A DNA stretch of 55,954 nucleotides from Chloroflexota bacterium (GTDB lineage Bacteria; Chloroflexota; Dehalococcoidia; Lucifugimonadales; Lucifugimonadaceae). Positions within the stretch are counted from its first letter, which is position 1. Each line of letters opens with the position of its first letter. The translations under genes and the position numbers were made by a program. The notes beneath the pieces were generated by a model. It did not search any database. It was not told the origin of the DNA and saw only the letters and a list, made by a program, of their open reading frames with translations. Below are positions 1-8,375 of this stretch, one piece after another. The stretch covers positions 1-55,954 of the forward strand of contig JABIHL010000151.1 in NCBI GenBank assembly GCA_018649665.1, in the 5' to 3' direction.

Positions 1-942
1 ACGAGTTTCTAGCGACTGCTTTGAAGCGTCGATGCTGGCCTGTTCTTCTTTGGTCAGCCAACCACGGTCGTATCCGATTCGCTCGGTCAGATCGATTCCG
101 GATTGGACAACGTGAAGCGTTGGGTTCACCCACGCCTTCGCCGCCGCCAACTGCTCGGCAAGCGGTTCATTGAACTCGTACATTCCGGTTTCATCTTCGA
201 ACACACAGTGAATGATCATGTCGACACCGGCGTCGAGTGCGTTCTTGATGCCCTGCATCGACGCACAGTGCGCTGCGGTTTGTTTTCCGAAGCGGTGAGC
301 CTCTTCGACTATTACTGCCATCTCTTCGACTGTGTAGGAGGCTTGGAGTGGATTTGACGACCATGTCGACCCGCCGGTAGCCATGATCTTGATGAAATCG
401 GCGCCTTCTTTAATTAGCTTACGAACTTCGGCTCGAACGCCCTCGACTCCGTCGGCTTCAGAGCCGCAATACCAGAAGTGACCGCCTGTGATCGTGATAG
501 GTCGACCTGACACGACCATTTCAGGTCCTTCGGACAGACCGCGCTGGATTCCTTCTTTGAGCGAAAAACCAACTTTGTTCTTGGCTCCGTTTTCTCGCGC
601 AGTTGTTACACCGGCGTGAAGAAACGTGCGGGCGTTTTGAAGTGCACGCATGAGTAGAACATCGTCTTGCTCATTTCCGGTGATATCGCCGTGCGTACCG
701 TCGCCGGGAGCCATCATGTGGGTGTGCCCATCGACGAGTCCAGGAAGAATCGTTGCGTCGCCGTAGTCTTTGATGGTGAGGTTTGCGCCATCTGGTGCCG
801 ATAGCTCACCAACAGCACCGATTGCCGTGATTCGACCATCGTTGAGAAGGATTGACTTGCCTGAAGCGGTTGGGGATCCGGTGCCGTCGAATATTCGTGC
901 GGCTTTGATCAGGGTGAAATCGTTAGATGGATTTGCTGCCAA
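1..942 (-). CDS. Amidohydrolase family metal-dependent hydrolase (C-terminus beyond window)
   Basis: The frame is open from a TTG at 942 to the window edge, 314 codons with no stop, so the C-terminus is missing. Seen: a short beta-rich N-terminal segment ending in ATILPGLVDGHTHMM, whose HxH is the first metal-ligand pair of amidohydrolases, then FIKIMATGG, AAHCASMQG and IIHCVFEDE, which place the later Lys/His ligands. This order fits the imidazolonepropionase/prolidase-like branch (COG1228 type), which hydrolyses cyclic amides or dipeptides; the substrate cannot be told. The expected last metal-binding Asp lies outside the window. The TTG start is favoured because a purine-rich GGAGAG lies just upstream and the N-terminus (FTLIKAARIFDGTG) is canonical for the family. 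It follows the HAD gene on the same strand after 90 bp. Confidence 0.85.
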   Translation of the reverse strand, partial: MAANPSNDFTLIKAARIFDGTGSPTASGKSILLNDGRITAIGAVGELSAPDGANLTIKDYGDATILPGLVDGHTHMMAPGDGTHGDITGNEQDDVLLMRALQNARTFLHAGVTTARENGAKNKVGFSLKEGIQRGLSEGPEMVVSGRPITITGGHFWYCGSEADGVEGVRAEVRKLIKEGADFIKIMATGGSTWSSNPLQASYTVEEMAVIVEEAHRFGKQTAAHCASMQGIKNALDAGVDMIIHCVFEDETGMYEFNEPLAEQLAAAKAWVNPTLHVVQSGIDLTERIGYDRGWLTKEEQASIDASKQSLETR

Positions 943-1032
943 GTGCTCTCTCCGTCGGGCAATGCGTGTGTATTACGCAAAGTTGTCTCACATCGACACG
1001 TTTAGCGCAATCGGAGAGGGCCGGTCGAATCG

Positions 1033-1641
1033 TTAGATAACGCCTAGTTCGGCGAGGGCTTTCTCTAGAGCGATCTGTGAAGTGAACTGGTGACCAATCA
1101 TCCCGGAGTCCTGCGCCGCTTCAATGTTCACGGCGAGATCGTCGATGAAGAGTATTTCTTCTTTCGCGACGTATGATTGGGTTAGAAGCGAGTCGTAGAA
1201 CACTGGCTCTGGCTTCATCGATCGGACTTCGTAGGAAACGATAACGGGATCAAGATCGGAACTGAAAGGTAGAAATCGTTCGGCAGATTTCCAATGTGGT
1301 TCGCTGGTGTTGGACACGAGAGCGATTCGATGTTTTTCGGCTATTCGCGCAACAAGTGGAAACATGCTTTCGCTTGGGATTAGAACGCTGTCGTAGATTT
1401 GAGTAAATTCGTCGAGAGGCATATCGATACCGAGAGCCGCTATGGCTCGTACGGCGTGTTCGTCGAATGTGTGAGCGCCTCGTTCAAATTTTTGTTTTTC
1501 AGCCTGGCTAAAAACAGTCTCGTGAACGTCTTCCCATCGCTTATCGCTTAGCTGAGCGAGTTGTTTCGATGCAGTTACTTCGTCGACATTGCATAAGACA
1601 TTGCCGAGATCGAATGCGACTAGGGTTATCGTAGGTTTCAT
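1033..1641 (-). CDS. HAD-superfamily phosphatase (YihX-like)
   Basis: This 202-residue HAD hydrolase should dephosphorylate a small phosphorylated metabolite in the cytoplasm. Seen: motif I FDLGNVLCNVD (nucleophile Asp; the +2 position is Gly as in the YihX alpha-D-glucose-1-phosphate phosphatase group), motif II LVSNTSEPHW, motif III Lys in SMKPEP, and motif IV ILFIDDLAVNIEAA with the acidic pair that holds Mg2+. The length matches small HAD phosphatases with a helical cap. It starts 2 bp after the preceding lipoprotein-like gene and is therefore probably the last gene of the ABC-export operon, though a functional link to export is not evident. The substrate is unknown; the YihX resemblance is by motif pattern only. 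Confidence 0.85.
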   Translation of the reverse strand: MKPTITLVAFDLGNVLCNVDEVTASKQLAQLSDKRWEDVHETVFSQAEKQKFERGAHTFDEHAVRAIAALGIDMPLDEFTQIYDSVLIPSESMFPLVARIAEKHRIALVSNTSEPHWKSAERFLPFSSDLDPVIVSYEVRSMKPEPVFYDSLLTQSYVAKEEILFIDDLAVNIEAAQDSGMIGHQFTSQIALEKALAELGVI

Positions 1642-1643
1642 TG

Positions 1644-2039
1644 TTATTTTGACGTTGTGTTCAGTTGATATGAAGTGTTGGCAAGCATGTCTTGAAGCTG
1701 TTTGGTGGTTGCGTCGGCGGGCGGGTTTGCGCCCATTTTTATTAGCACAGCGCGTAAATATTCAGGGTCATCAGAAGTTTTACCCGTGTTTTTAATCTGG
1801 CTCGCAGAATCGGGATTCAGTATTGCTTCGGCCTTCTCTGGGAAAATTTCAGCGAGCTCTTCATCAGGAAGGGCTTTGAGTACTTCGATGGGCAGATCTC
1901 GTTTGGGATCCGATTGCTCGTTGCTGGAATTAGCAGTCGACTTTTCATCGGCCGAATCGTCTTGATTCGAAGTGACTATCGCAGAGCCGATCCCGACCGT
2001 TAGGCCGATCACGACTGCGAGTGCAATGACGATCTTCAC
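1644..2039 (-). CDS. Membrane-anchored or secreted protein of unknown function
   Basis: 131 residues from a GTG at 2039 that has a good ribosome-binding site (GAGGAAA, 8 bases upstream). The N-terminus has one hydrophobic stretch (residues about 3-22, IVIALAVVIGLTVGIGSAIV) acting as signal peptide or anchor. A Ser/Asp/Asn/Glu-rich linker follows, then a short helical domain (LKALPDEELAEIFPEKAEAIL and PEYLRAVLIKMGA). No family was recognised and there is no lipobox Cys. It lies between the ABC permease and the HAD gene, all closely spaced on the same strand, so it is most likely co-transcribed with the export system and may be an extracytoplasmic accessory. It is supported as real by the RBS, signal-like segment and tight packing; the opposite-strand frames are shadows. 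Confidence 0.65.
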   Translation of the reverse strand: MKIVIALAVVIGLTVGIGSAIVTSNQDDSADEKSTANSSNEQSDPKRDLPIEVLKALPDEELAEIFPEKAEAILNPDSASQIKNTGKTSDDPEYLRAVLIKMGANPPADATTKQLQDMLANTSYQLNTTSK

Positions 2040-2067
2040 AAGCTAATTTCCTCGGTCGGACTGCTGA

Positions 2068-3318
2068 TTATTCGTGTCTGAGTGCTTCGATTGGATTGAG
2101 AGAGGCGGCTCGAACTGCCGGATAGATTCCAAAGAACAATCCAACTGCGACCGATACTGCAAGCGCAATAAATGCGATGTGGGTTTCGATCACTGTTTCT
2201 ATGATGTCACCATCGACGGACGCCCCGTTGCCGAAGTAGGCGATTGTCCAGCCGACCAGTACGCCGAGTATTCCTCCTCCAAACGTCATCAGAACGGCTT
2301 CCGCTACAAACTGGAACAGGATGTCTCGACGTTTGGCTCCGACGGCTCGGCGGATGCCGATTTCACGGGTTCGTTCTGTCACAGACACCAGCATGATGTT
2401 CATGACTCCTATTCCGCCAACCAGAAGAGAAATTCCCGCGATCGATCCAAGAAGAATTACGAACGTCCCTTGTGTGCCTTCGAGAGTTTCTATCGTGTCT
2501 TGTTGGGTGGTGATAAGAAAATCGTCTTCATCATCAACGCCGAGTTCGTGTCGAAGTCGAAGCACGGTAGATATGTCGGTCCGGGCGTCATCGACAGTGC
2601 TTTCGGACGTTGCGAGGACGTTGATCGATGAAACAGAGATTGAATCGATCAGGCCTTTGCCATTGTTCATTCGATAGTGTGCCGTTGTGATTGGGATTAG
2701 AACCGAGCCATCAGGATTAAATATCGTGCCTTCCTGACTTTCCATCACGCCAACAACTGTGAACTCTCGTCCTGAGATTTTGATGGTGGCTCCAATGGGG
2801 TTTCTCTGGGCGAACAGCGATTCGCTGGTTTCGGAGCCAAGAACCACTACGTTCGAGGTGTTTTGAACGTCGGCATTCGAAATGTTTCGACCCATCGCAA
2901 TTGTGAGATTGCGAGCTTCCAGATATTCGGCGGTCACGCCTACACCGCTAACAAAGGTATTTTCTGAACCAAATATCGCTGCTCCTGAGAACGAGTTTTC
3001 TGGTGCTACTAACCGAACATCGGGTGCGAAAACTTCGTCTTTCAGAGCTAGAGCATCGGCAAGACTGAGGACATCAGAGTTCCCGCCGCCGCCAAAGAAG
3101 GCGAATCGAAGCGCCTGCGTTCCTGGACGGACCGTGATTAGATCGGTGCCAAGATCGGAAATACGAGATGTGACCGAAACTTGAGCACCTCGGCCGACTG
3201 CCATCATGGCGATCACAGATGAAACGCCGATCACGATGCCGAGCAGGGTTAATCCAGCTCTGAGTTTGTTGGCTCCAATAGAAGATAGAGCAGTTGATAG
3301 AAGAAGAGCGGCGTTCAT
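2068..3318 (-). CDS. MacB-like ABC transporter permease (FtsX family)
   Basis: 416 residues with the MacB/FtsX plan: a TM helix near residues 15-40 (KLRAGLTLLGIVIGVSSVIAM), a large extracytoplasmic periplasmic-core-type domain (about 50-280), and three C-terminal TM helices. The highly conserved SVTERTREIGIRRAVGA stretch lies after the second TM, and the protein ends EALRHE as is usual for the family. Proteins of this type work as mechanotransmission pumps with a cytoplasmic ATPase and a membrane-fusion adaptor, exporting peptides, lipoproteins or antibiotics. The start overlaps the ATPase stop by 4 bp (ATGA), showing translational coupling. No TolC homologue is in the window, consistent with a single-membrane cell. 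The substrate is unknown. Confidence 0.93.
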   Translation of the reverse strand: MNAALLLSTALSSIGANKLRAGLTLLGIVIGVSSVIAMMAVGRGAQVSVTSRISDLGTDLITVRPGTQALRFAFFGGGGNSDVLSLADALALKDEVFAPDVRLVAPENSFSGAAIFGSENTFVSGVGVTAEYLEARNLTIAMGRNISNADVQNTSNVVVLGSETSESLFAQRNPIGATIKISGREFTVVGVMESQEGTIFNPDGSVLIPITTAHYRMNNGKGLIDSISVSSINVLATSESTVDDARTDISTVLRLRHELGVDDEDDFLITTQQDTIETLEGTQGTFVILLGSIAGISLLVGGIGVMNIMLVSVTERTREIGIRRAVGAKRRDILFQFVAEAVLMTFGGGILGVLVGWTIAYFGNGASVDGDIIETVIETHIAFIALAVSVAVGLFFGIYPAVRAASLNPIEALRHE

Positions 3319-4091
3319 TCTGACGCCTCATCTGATGCGCTTGAATCAACATTGAGTTTGGTAATAGGAGATTCGCTATTTGTCATGAGCCGATCTTCGA
3401 CAATTCTTCCGTCGCGGAAAGCTATTACGCGCTTCATGGCTTCGGCTACTTCGGGATCATGAGTGACGACGACGATTGTTTTGCCATCGACTTCGTTGAG
3501 TGATCGAAGCATCTGGATCACTTCACCGCTAGATTTCGTGTCGAGGTTTCCCGTTGGTTCATCGGCAAGAATCAGTTCAGGATTTTTAACCAGCGCACGA
3601 GCTATGCCTACGCGCTGTTGTTCTCCGCCCGACATCTGCATTGGTCGGTGATCGTATCGTTCGGACAGACCTACTCGATCGAGGGCTTTTCGCGCAGCTG
3701 CTCGTCGATCTTTTCCGCTGTATCCACCTGAATATTTCAGGGGCAGTTCAACGTTGCTCAGCGCAGTTTCGCGTGGGAGTAAGTTGTAGCTCTGGAATAC
3801 GAATCCAAGCTGATGAGAACGGGTTTCGGCAAGTTGATTGTCGGAGAGTCTTGAAACATCTTGTCCATTGAGTACAAACGATCCTGAAGATGGTTGATCG
3901 AGACAGCCGAGGGTGTTCATCAACGTCGATTTTCCGGATCCGGATGGTCCGATGATCGCGACCATTTCTCCTTGCTCGATAGTCATATTGATGCCATCGA
4001 GGGCTCTTACTACATGAGTTCCAATTTGGAATTCACGCGTGACTTCGGTTAACTCGATGACTGGAACTGAATTGAGGGAGTTCGTGGTCAT
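3315..4091 (-). CDS. MacB-like ABC transporter ATP-binding protein
   Basis: 258-residue nucleotide-binding subunit. Seen: Walker [11 protein letters not shown]-loop [14 protein letters not shown], signature [15 protein letters not shown], Walker [13 protein letters not shown] and the switch His in [11 protein letters not shown]. The [11 protein letters not shown] sequence after Walker B is typical of the LolD/MacB group. It supplies energy to the permease at 2068-3318, with which it overlaps by 4 bp, and its own start overlaps the end of the membrane-fusion gene by 4 bp (ATGA). The three genes therefore form one translationally coupled unit. An acidic Ser-rich tail (about 25 residues) after the NBD has no recognised function. 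Confidence 0.95.
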   Translation of the reverse strand: MTTNSLNSVPVIELTEVTREFQIGTHVVRALDGINMTIEQGEMVAIIGPSGSGKSTLMNTLGCLDQPSSGSFVLNGQDVSRLSDNQLAETRSHQLGFVFQSYNLLPRETALSNVELPLKYSGGYSGKDRRAAARKALDRVGLSERYDHRPMQMSGGEQQRVGIARALVKNPELILADEPTGNLDTKSSGEVIQMLRSLNEVDGKTIVVVTHDPEVAEAMKRVIAFRDGRIVEDRLMTNSESPITKLNVDSSASDEASE

Positions 4092-6067
4092 CGTCCGGCC
4101 CCACCTCGTTGTCCAGTGAATCCGCCACCAGCGGCCCCACCCGGAATACGAATAGCACCGCCGCCGCCGCCAAACAATTGCTGGAGTGGGTCGACAGATT
4201 CGGCGATTGTCATAAGGACTTCTTGGCCTTCAGTAAGACCCGACTCAATAACTACCCAGAAATCGTCACTTGCTCCGAGTGTGACCTCAGTTGTGATGAA
4301 ACCGCTTTCGGTGGCAACATCTACGGTTGGTTGCGTGAAGCTGCCGCCGATCGCTTGGAGCGGCACGATTAGTGCGTTATCGATCTGATTGAGCACGATT
4401 GTTGCGGTCGCACTGAGCCCTTCAATGAGTTCGACACTTTCGGGTGGTGTCAGAGCGATCGTAAGTGGGAACTCAACGATGCCTTGCTGGTTTACTCCGT
4501 CACCAATCACATCGATCACCCCTGCTAGAACTTGATCGGGCAAAGCATCCAACGTCACGGCTACTTGATCGCCTAACCGAAGTGATAAGACGTCGATTTC
4601 ATCGACCGTCCCGTCGACTGTTATGACGGAAGGATCGAGTATGTCGATGGTCGGAGTAGATCTGCTGACTTGGTCACCCGGATCCACAGATATCGAGGAG
4701 ATGATTCCGGCAAATGGAGCCGTTAGATTCGCTGCCGCCAGTTCGCTACGGGTGTTGTCGAGATTGGCACTCGCTTGATTTACTGCTGCAGTAGCCAGTT
4801 TGATCTGGAGGACATTAAGAGCACCAAGCTCAGCCAAAGTTGTCTCAGCGTCTTTTTCTAGTTCAATCTTTTCAGCTAGTGTCGCTGCGAGAGCATTGAT
4901 TTCGATGTCGTTCACCGTGTCGACTACTATTTCCGCTGCGGTTTCGACGGCCTCCTGCGCCGTATCGACGAGAATTTGCTGTGATTTCGCTGCGGCGAAT
5001 GCATCGTCAACCGCTTCAGCAAGTGCTTCTTCAGCGGCGACTTTTACATCCCATGCATCGTCGATTTCCGCGCTTGGGCATCGGGCTGTGTAGGACGTGA
5101 ACTCGCAGTTGGTTAGGATCGGGTAGGGCGTCAGGTGAGTCCACACCCACAGAACAGATTCGTTCCAAGGTGTTTCCAGATCGTCTGGCGGACTGTCGAC
5201 CGTTGCCGTAGATTCGCTCAATATTTCGTCGACGGTGGTGCCCCAATTTTCGAAGAGGACAGCCGGTTCTAGAGATCGGTCGAATTCGGTGGTTACGCTG
5301 CCGAACCAACCTGAAATCTGTGAAGAATAATCTCCCGCTGCTTCATCCAATACTTCTTGAGCAGCAGCGACTAGTTCATCTTGTGCTTCGGCATTGTCAT
5401 CAGCGGTTAGTACAGCGTCGGCAAGCACTTCATTGGCGTCGCCTAGTTCGTTTTTGGCGGCGGTCGTAGCAGGGCTGTCGGTTCCGCTGTCCGATGTGTA
5501 CTCAGCAAGCGCCGAAGCGGCGTTCATAGAGGCAACTCTGGCATCTGCCAGATTCGATTCTGCAACGGCTCTTTCGAGAGAAGATGCCCCGCTTAGTAGA
5601 TCGGCGAGGTCTTCACCGGCGTCTTGTAGTGCTAGTTCGGCATTGGCGACGGCAGATTCGAGTGCGGCGATGGTCACGTCGTCGAGAAGTATTAGCGGCT
5701 GACCTTCAACGACAGACTCACCCTCTTCGACGAGTAATTCCGCAACAGTTCCTGAGATATCAAACCGCAAACTTTCAAGTTCAGGGAACGAGACTGAACC
5801 AGATGCGGTGACATCGTCGAGTAGTGTGCCGCGTTCTACCGCGACGGGACGACGATTGTCATCGACGGCGTCATCATCGAGTAAAAACGCCTGCGCACCG
5901 AAATACGCTCCGATTGCGATAACGGTTGCCAGAGTGATGAAAACACCGAGCTTCACAGCGGGAGTTCCAACGAATCCCTGTTGGGAGCGGAAATCTATGT
6001 TTGTTCTTGGCATCACTTGTCGTTCAGATGGAGAAAGTTCCACCGGTTTCTCCTTAGGAGTTGTCAT
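4088..6067 (-). CDS. Membrane-fusion (HlyD/MacA-like) adaptor with unusual insertion
   Basis: 659 residues, well above the roughly 370-480 usual for MacA-type adaptors. Seen: a cytoplasmic N-terminus, one TM (about residues 37-58), a lipoyl/barrel-sandwich half (VEEGESVVEGQPLILLDD), a long Ala/Glu-rich coiled-coil hairpin, the return lipoyl half (LTAPFAGIISSISVDPGDQV), a beta-barrel domain, and a Gly-rich tail. An insertion of about 95 residues (about 246-340) interrupts the hairpin. It is rich in Trp and Pro and contains C-x8-C, a possible disulfide. The adaptor would sit outside the membrane on the MacB-like permease. It lies between the kinase gene (42 bp upstream) and the ATPase gene (4 bp overlap). 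The insertion is discussed separately as a finding. Confidence 0.9.
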   Translation of the reverse strand: MTTPKEKPVELSPSERQVMPRTNIDFRSQQGFVGTPAVKLGVFITLATVIAIGAYFGAQAFLLDDDAVDDNRRPVAVERGTLLDDVTASGSVSFPELESLRFDISGTVAELLVEEGESVVEGQPLILLDDVTIAALESAVANAELALQDAGEDLADLLSGASSLERAVAESNLADARVASMNAASALAEYTSDSGTDSPATTAAKNELGDANEVLADAVLTADDNAEAQDELVAAAQEVLDEAAGDYSSQISGWFGSVTTEFDRSLEPAVLFENWGTTVDEILSESTATVDSPPDDLETPWNESVLWVWTHLTPYPILTNCEFTSYTARCPSAEIDDAWDVKVAAEEALAEAVDDAFAAAKSQQILVDTAQEAVETAAEIVVDTVNDIEINALAATLAEKIELEKDAETTLAELGALNVLQIKLATAAVNQASANLDNTRSELAAANLTAPFAGIISSISVDPGDQVSRSTPTIDILDPSVITVDGTVDEIDVLSLRLGDQVAVTLDALPDQVLAGVIDVIGDGVNQQGIVEFPLTIALTPPESVELIEGLSATATIVLNQIDNALIVPLQAIGGSFTQPTVDVATESGFITTEVTLGASDDFWVVIESGLTEGQEVLMTIAESVDPLQQLFGGGGGAIRIPGGAAGGGFTGQRGGAGR

Positions 6068-6109
6068 TGGAATTACGTTTTATCGATTAGTAGGTAAAAA
6101 GAGCTGAGA

Positions 6110-7630
6110 TTAGGTTCGACTTGCCGGGAGTACGACACGGAATGTTGTTCCCGAATCGGCGTTACTTGTTACAGAAATATCTCCGCCGTGAGCTTCAACA
6201 AGTCGCTTGACGATTGTCAGACCCAAGCCAGCCCCACCCGTTGCACGGTTTCTACTTTGATCTGCTCGGTAAAACTGGTCGAATATCCGCGGAAGATCAG
6301 CTTCGGCAATACCTATTCCGGAGTCGGTGACAAGTATTTTAATATCATCGTGATCGCCAAATATATCGACGCTAACAGACCCCTCATTTGGCGTGTGGGT
6401 TAGCGCATTTTCAACGAGGTTGGATATGATTTGACGTATTCGAGTTTCGTCGAAATCTACGACAGTGTCAGCACCAGTCGCTGAGGTGTTGAGAACGATT
6501 TTCCGTTCTCGAGCTCGTTGGCTGAAGTGTGCGACCGAGTCTTGAATCACCGGCACTGGTGAGCCATGTGATTTGTTAAGAGCGAGAGCACCTGCATCAG
6601 CGATTGCAAGAATACGAAGATCCTCGATCAGGTTCGAGAGATGGATCGTTTGACTGTGGAGGGTGTCGATAGTTTCTTCGTCGGCTTCGACCACTCCGTC
6701 TTTGATCGCTTCGAGATAGCCCTGGATGTTCGTTAGAGGAGTGCGAAGTTCGTGCGCTACATCGGCGGTCAATTGGCGGCGTTGGTCGACTGCGAGTTGG
6801 AGATCACCCGCCATAGTGTTAAACGTGTTGGCGAGTTTGCCGATTTCATCAGTTCCACTTTCTGCCACTCGCTGACTAAGATCTCCAGCTCCCAATCTGC
6901 TTGCCGCCGCCGTTAGATTTCGAACAGGAGCTAGCGCTTGGCGGGTGAGAAGCATGACGATCAGCAATCCGGCGAATCCGGCTGCAATTCCTGCGATGAG
7001 AAGTGATCGTTGGAACGATGCCTGCAGATTGCTCAATGGTGGATCGACAAATTCGAGTACTTCGGCAACAAGGTCACCAGTTGCCTGAGAAGGTACTTGG
7101 GTAGGTGGGGGTGCTTGTCGAGGTGCTTGTTCGTTAAGAAGGCGAGAAAGAGGAGATGTATAGAACTCCTGCATCGAAAGAGGCCGTTCTTTTCGGCCCG
7201 GTTGCTCATCGACCAACATGTAGCCAATCAACTCGCCATTCACGATCACCGGGCGCTTGGTGAAGCGGGCAGGTCTCGCAAAACGCTGAGTAACCGTTTC
7301 CAATAGGCCTTGAGCGTTCCGTACGAGTTCATGAGAGTCAGCAACGATTAATCCTGAGTCAGATTCGAAAGCAACTCGCCAGCCGAACAAGTTGCCTACC
7401 TGCTGAACTGCATATTGGACTTCGTCCCAATCTTGGTTTGCTTCGAACGTGTCTTTCACCAACTGTTCGGCGCGTTCCGTACGAGCGAGTTCGATCTCCG
7501 CGGCGAAACGGTCAGTTTCGACCTGGGTTGCGTAAGCCGAGTAGGCACTGACCGCCGTGATCGACAGTGCGAGCACGAGTGCGAAGCCTAGCGTGAGTCT
7601 TCCTTGAAGACCGAATATCCAACTAAACAT
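6110..7630 (-). CDS. Sensor histidine kinase (HAMP, HisKA, HATPase)
   Basis: About 506 residues. Seen: TM1 (about 10-32), an extracytoplasmic sensor region of about 160 residues, TM2 (about 210-232), HAMP (ALAPVRNLTAAASRLGAG to FNTMAGDL), H-box DVAHELRTPLTNIQGY with the phospho-accepting His, N-box QIISNLVENALTHTP, G1 DSGIGIAEADL and G2 GAGLGLTIVKRL. This is an orthodox OmpR-partner kinase. The ATG at 7630 is preferred over an upstream TTG at 7645: it overlaps the response-regulator stop by 8 bp and starts directly before TM1. Position in the operon implies it senses envelope stress or an export substrate and controls the ABC system downstream; the signal is unknown. Confidence 0.93.
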   Translation of the reverse strand: MFSWIFGLQGRLTLGFALVLALSITAVSAYSAYATQVETDRFAAEIELARTERAEQLVKDTFEANQDWDEVQYAVQQVGNLFGWRVAFESDSGLIVADSHELVRNAQGLLETVTQRFARPARFTKRPVIVNGELIGYMLVDEQPGRKERPLSMQEFYTSPLSRLLNEQAPRQAPPPTQVPSQATGDLVAEVLEFVDPPLSNLQASFQRSLLIAGIAAGFAGLLIVMLLTRQALAPVRNLTAAASRLGAGDLSQRVAESGTDEIGKLANTFNTMAGDLQLAVDQRRQLTADVAHELRTPLTNIQGYLEAIKDGVVEADEETIDTLHSQTIHLSNLIEDLRILAIADAGALALNKSHGSPVPVIQDSVAHFSQRARERKIVLNTSATGADTVVDFDETRIRQIISNLVENALTHTPNEGSVSVDIFGDHDDIKILVTDSGIGIAEADLPRIFDQFYRADQSRNRATGGAGLGLTIVKRLVEAHGGDISVTSNADSGTTFRVVLPASRT

Positions 7631-8336
7631 CGAACCTGTACCCAACTCCGTACATCGTTTTCAGATGCTGTTTGTTCGGATTGGCCGTTTCGAGTTTCTT
7701 TCTGAGATTGGAAACATGTGTATCTACAGTTCGATCGTAGCCAGAAAAATCGTAACCGAAGACTTGCTCGATTATTTGGTCGCGAGAGACCGTTCGACCA
7801 CGACCTTCGATGAAGTATGCCAACAGTCGGAATTCGGTTGGAGTGAGTTCGATCTCATCGCCAAGCACAGTCGCAGATCGACGGTCGAGATCAATAGTTA
7901 CATCTCCGGCAGTTACTGAACTACCGGTCTCTTGCCGCTTTACAGTCGCCTTAGACGCACGTCTCAACACCGCATTTACGCGTGCGACCAGTTCTCGTGG
8001 GCTAAAGGGCTTTGAAACGTAATCATCAGCCCCGAGGTCGAGCCCGGAAAGCCGATCATCTTCTTCGACTCTCGCAGTCACCATGATGATAGGGACTTCA
8101 GACTCTTTCCGAACATTTTTACAAACCTCAATGCCGTCCATACCTGGCAGATTGAGATCGAGAAGCACGATGTCGGGTGCTTCTTCGAGAGCCATCTGGA
8201 GACCTGACAGACCATCTTCAGCCGCTAGCACTCTGTACCCTGCTTGCGCTAGATACAGCCTGATGAGCTGAGAGACGGACTTATCATCTTCAACGACGAG
8301 TGCTGTTAGTTCGGTTTGTTGTTCAGTGGTGACCAT
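7623..8336 (-). CDS. OmpR/PhoB-family response regulator
   Basis: About 237 residues. The receiver domain (about 10-125) has the acidic pair VVEDDKS, phospho-acceptor Asp in DIVLLDLNLPGMDG, Thr in IIMVTAR and Lys in DDYVSKPFSPREL. The C-terminal winged-helix (about 145-237) has the family hallmarks LTPTEFRLLAYF, RDQIIEQVFG and DTHVSNLRKKLE with VGYRF at the end. It is the cognate partner of the overlapping kinase. A TTG at 8345 in frame is an alternative start; the ATG at 8336 is chosen only because ATG is likelier, since neither has a clear RBS. The probable target is the promoter at 9441-9489, which would make the operon autoregulated. Confidence 0.93.
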   Translation of the reverse strand: MVTTEQQTELTALVVEDDKSVSQLIRLYLAQAGYRVLAAEDGLSGLQMALEEAPDIVLLDLNLPGMDGIEVCKNVRKESEVPIIMVTARVEEDDRLSGLDLGADDYVSKPFSPRELVARVNAVLRRASKATVKRQETGSSVTAGDVTIDLDRRSATVLGDEIELTPTEFRLLAYFIEGRGRTVSRDQIIEQVFGYDFSGYDRTVDTHVSNLRKKLETANPNKQHLKTMYGVGYRFDV

Positions 8337-8358
8337 GAGGGACAATGATATTCGCTAA

Positions 8359-8370
8359 GGGCAATTGCCC
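8359..8370. promoter_or_regulatory. Perfect 12-bp palindrome between secreted-protein gene and regulator gene
   Basis: GGGCAATTGCCC is a perfect dyad lying in the short gap between the stop of the upstream gene (8376) and the regulator start (8336). It could be an operator or an RNA processing hairpin affecting the regulator. It has no T-run and a very short loop, so it is not a convincing terminator. Function is inference. Confidence 0.25.
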
Positions 8371-8375
8371 AGTGG

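Noticed and set aside
2074-2677. Plus-strand frames opposite the ABC permease
   Set aside because: They are antisense shadows of a clearly recognised MacB-like permease. The same holds for the many frames opposite fdhA, nosZ, uvrC and the enolase-superfamily genes.
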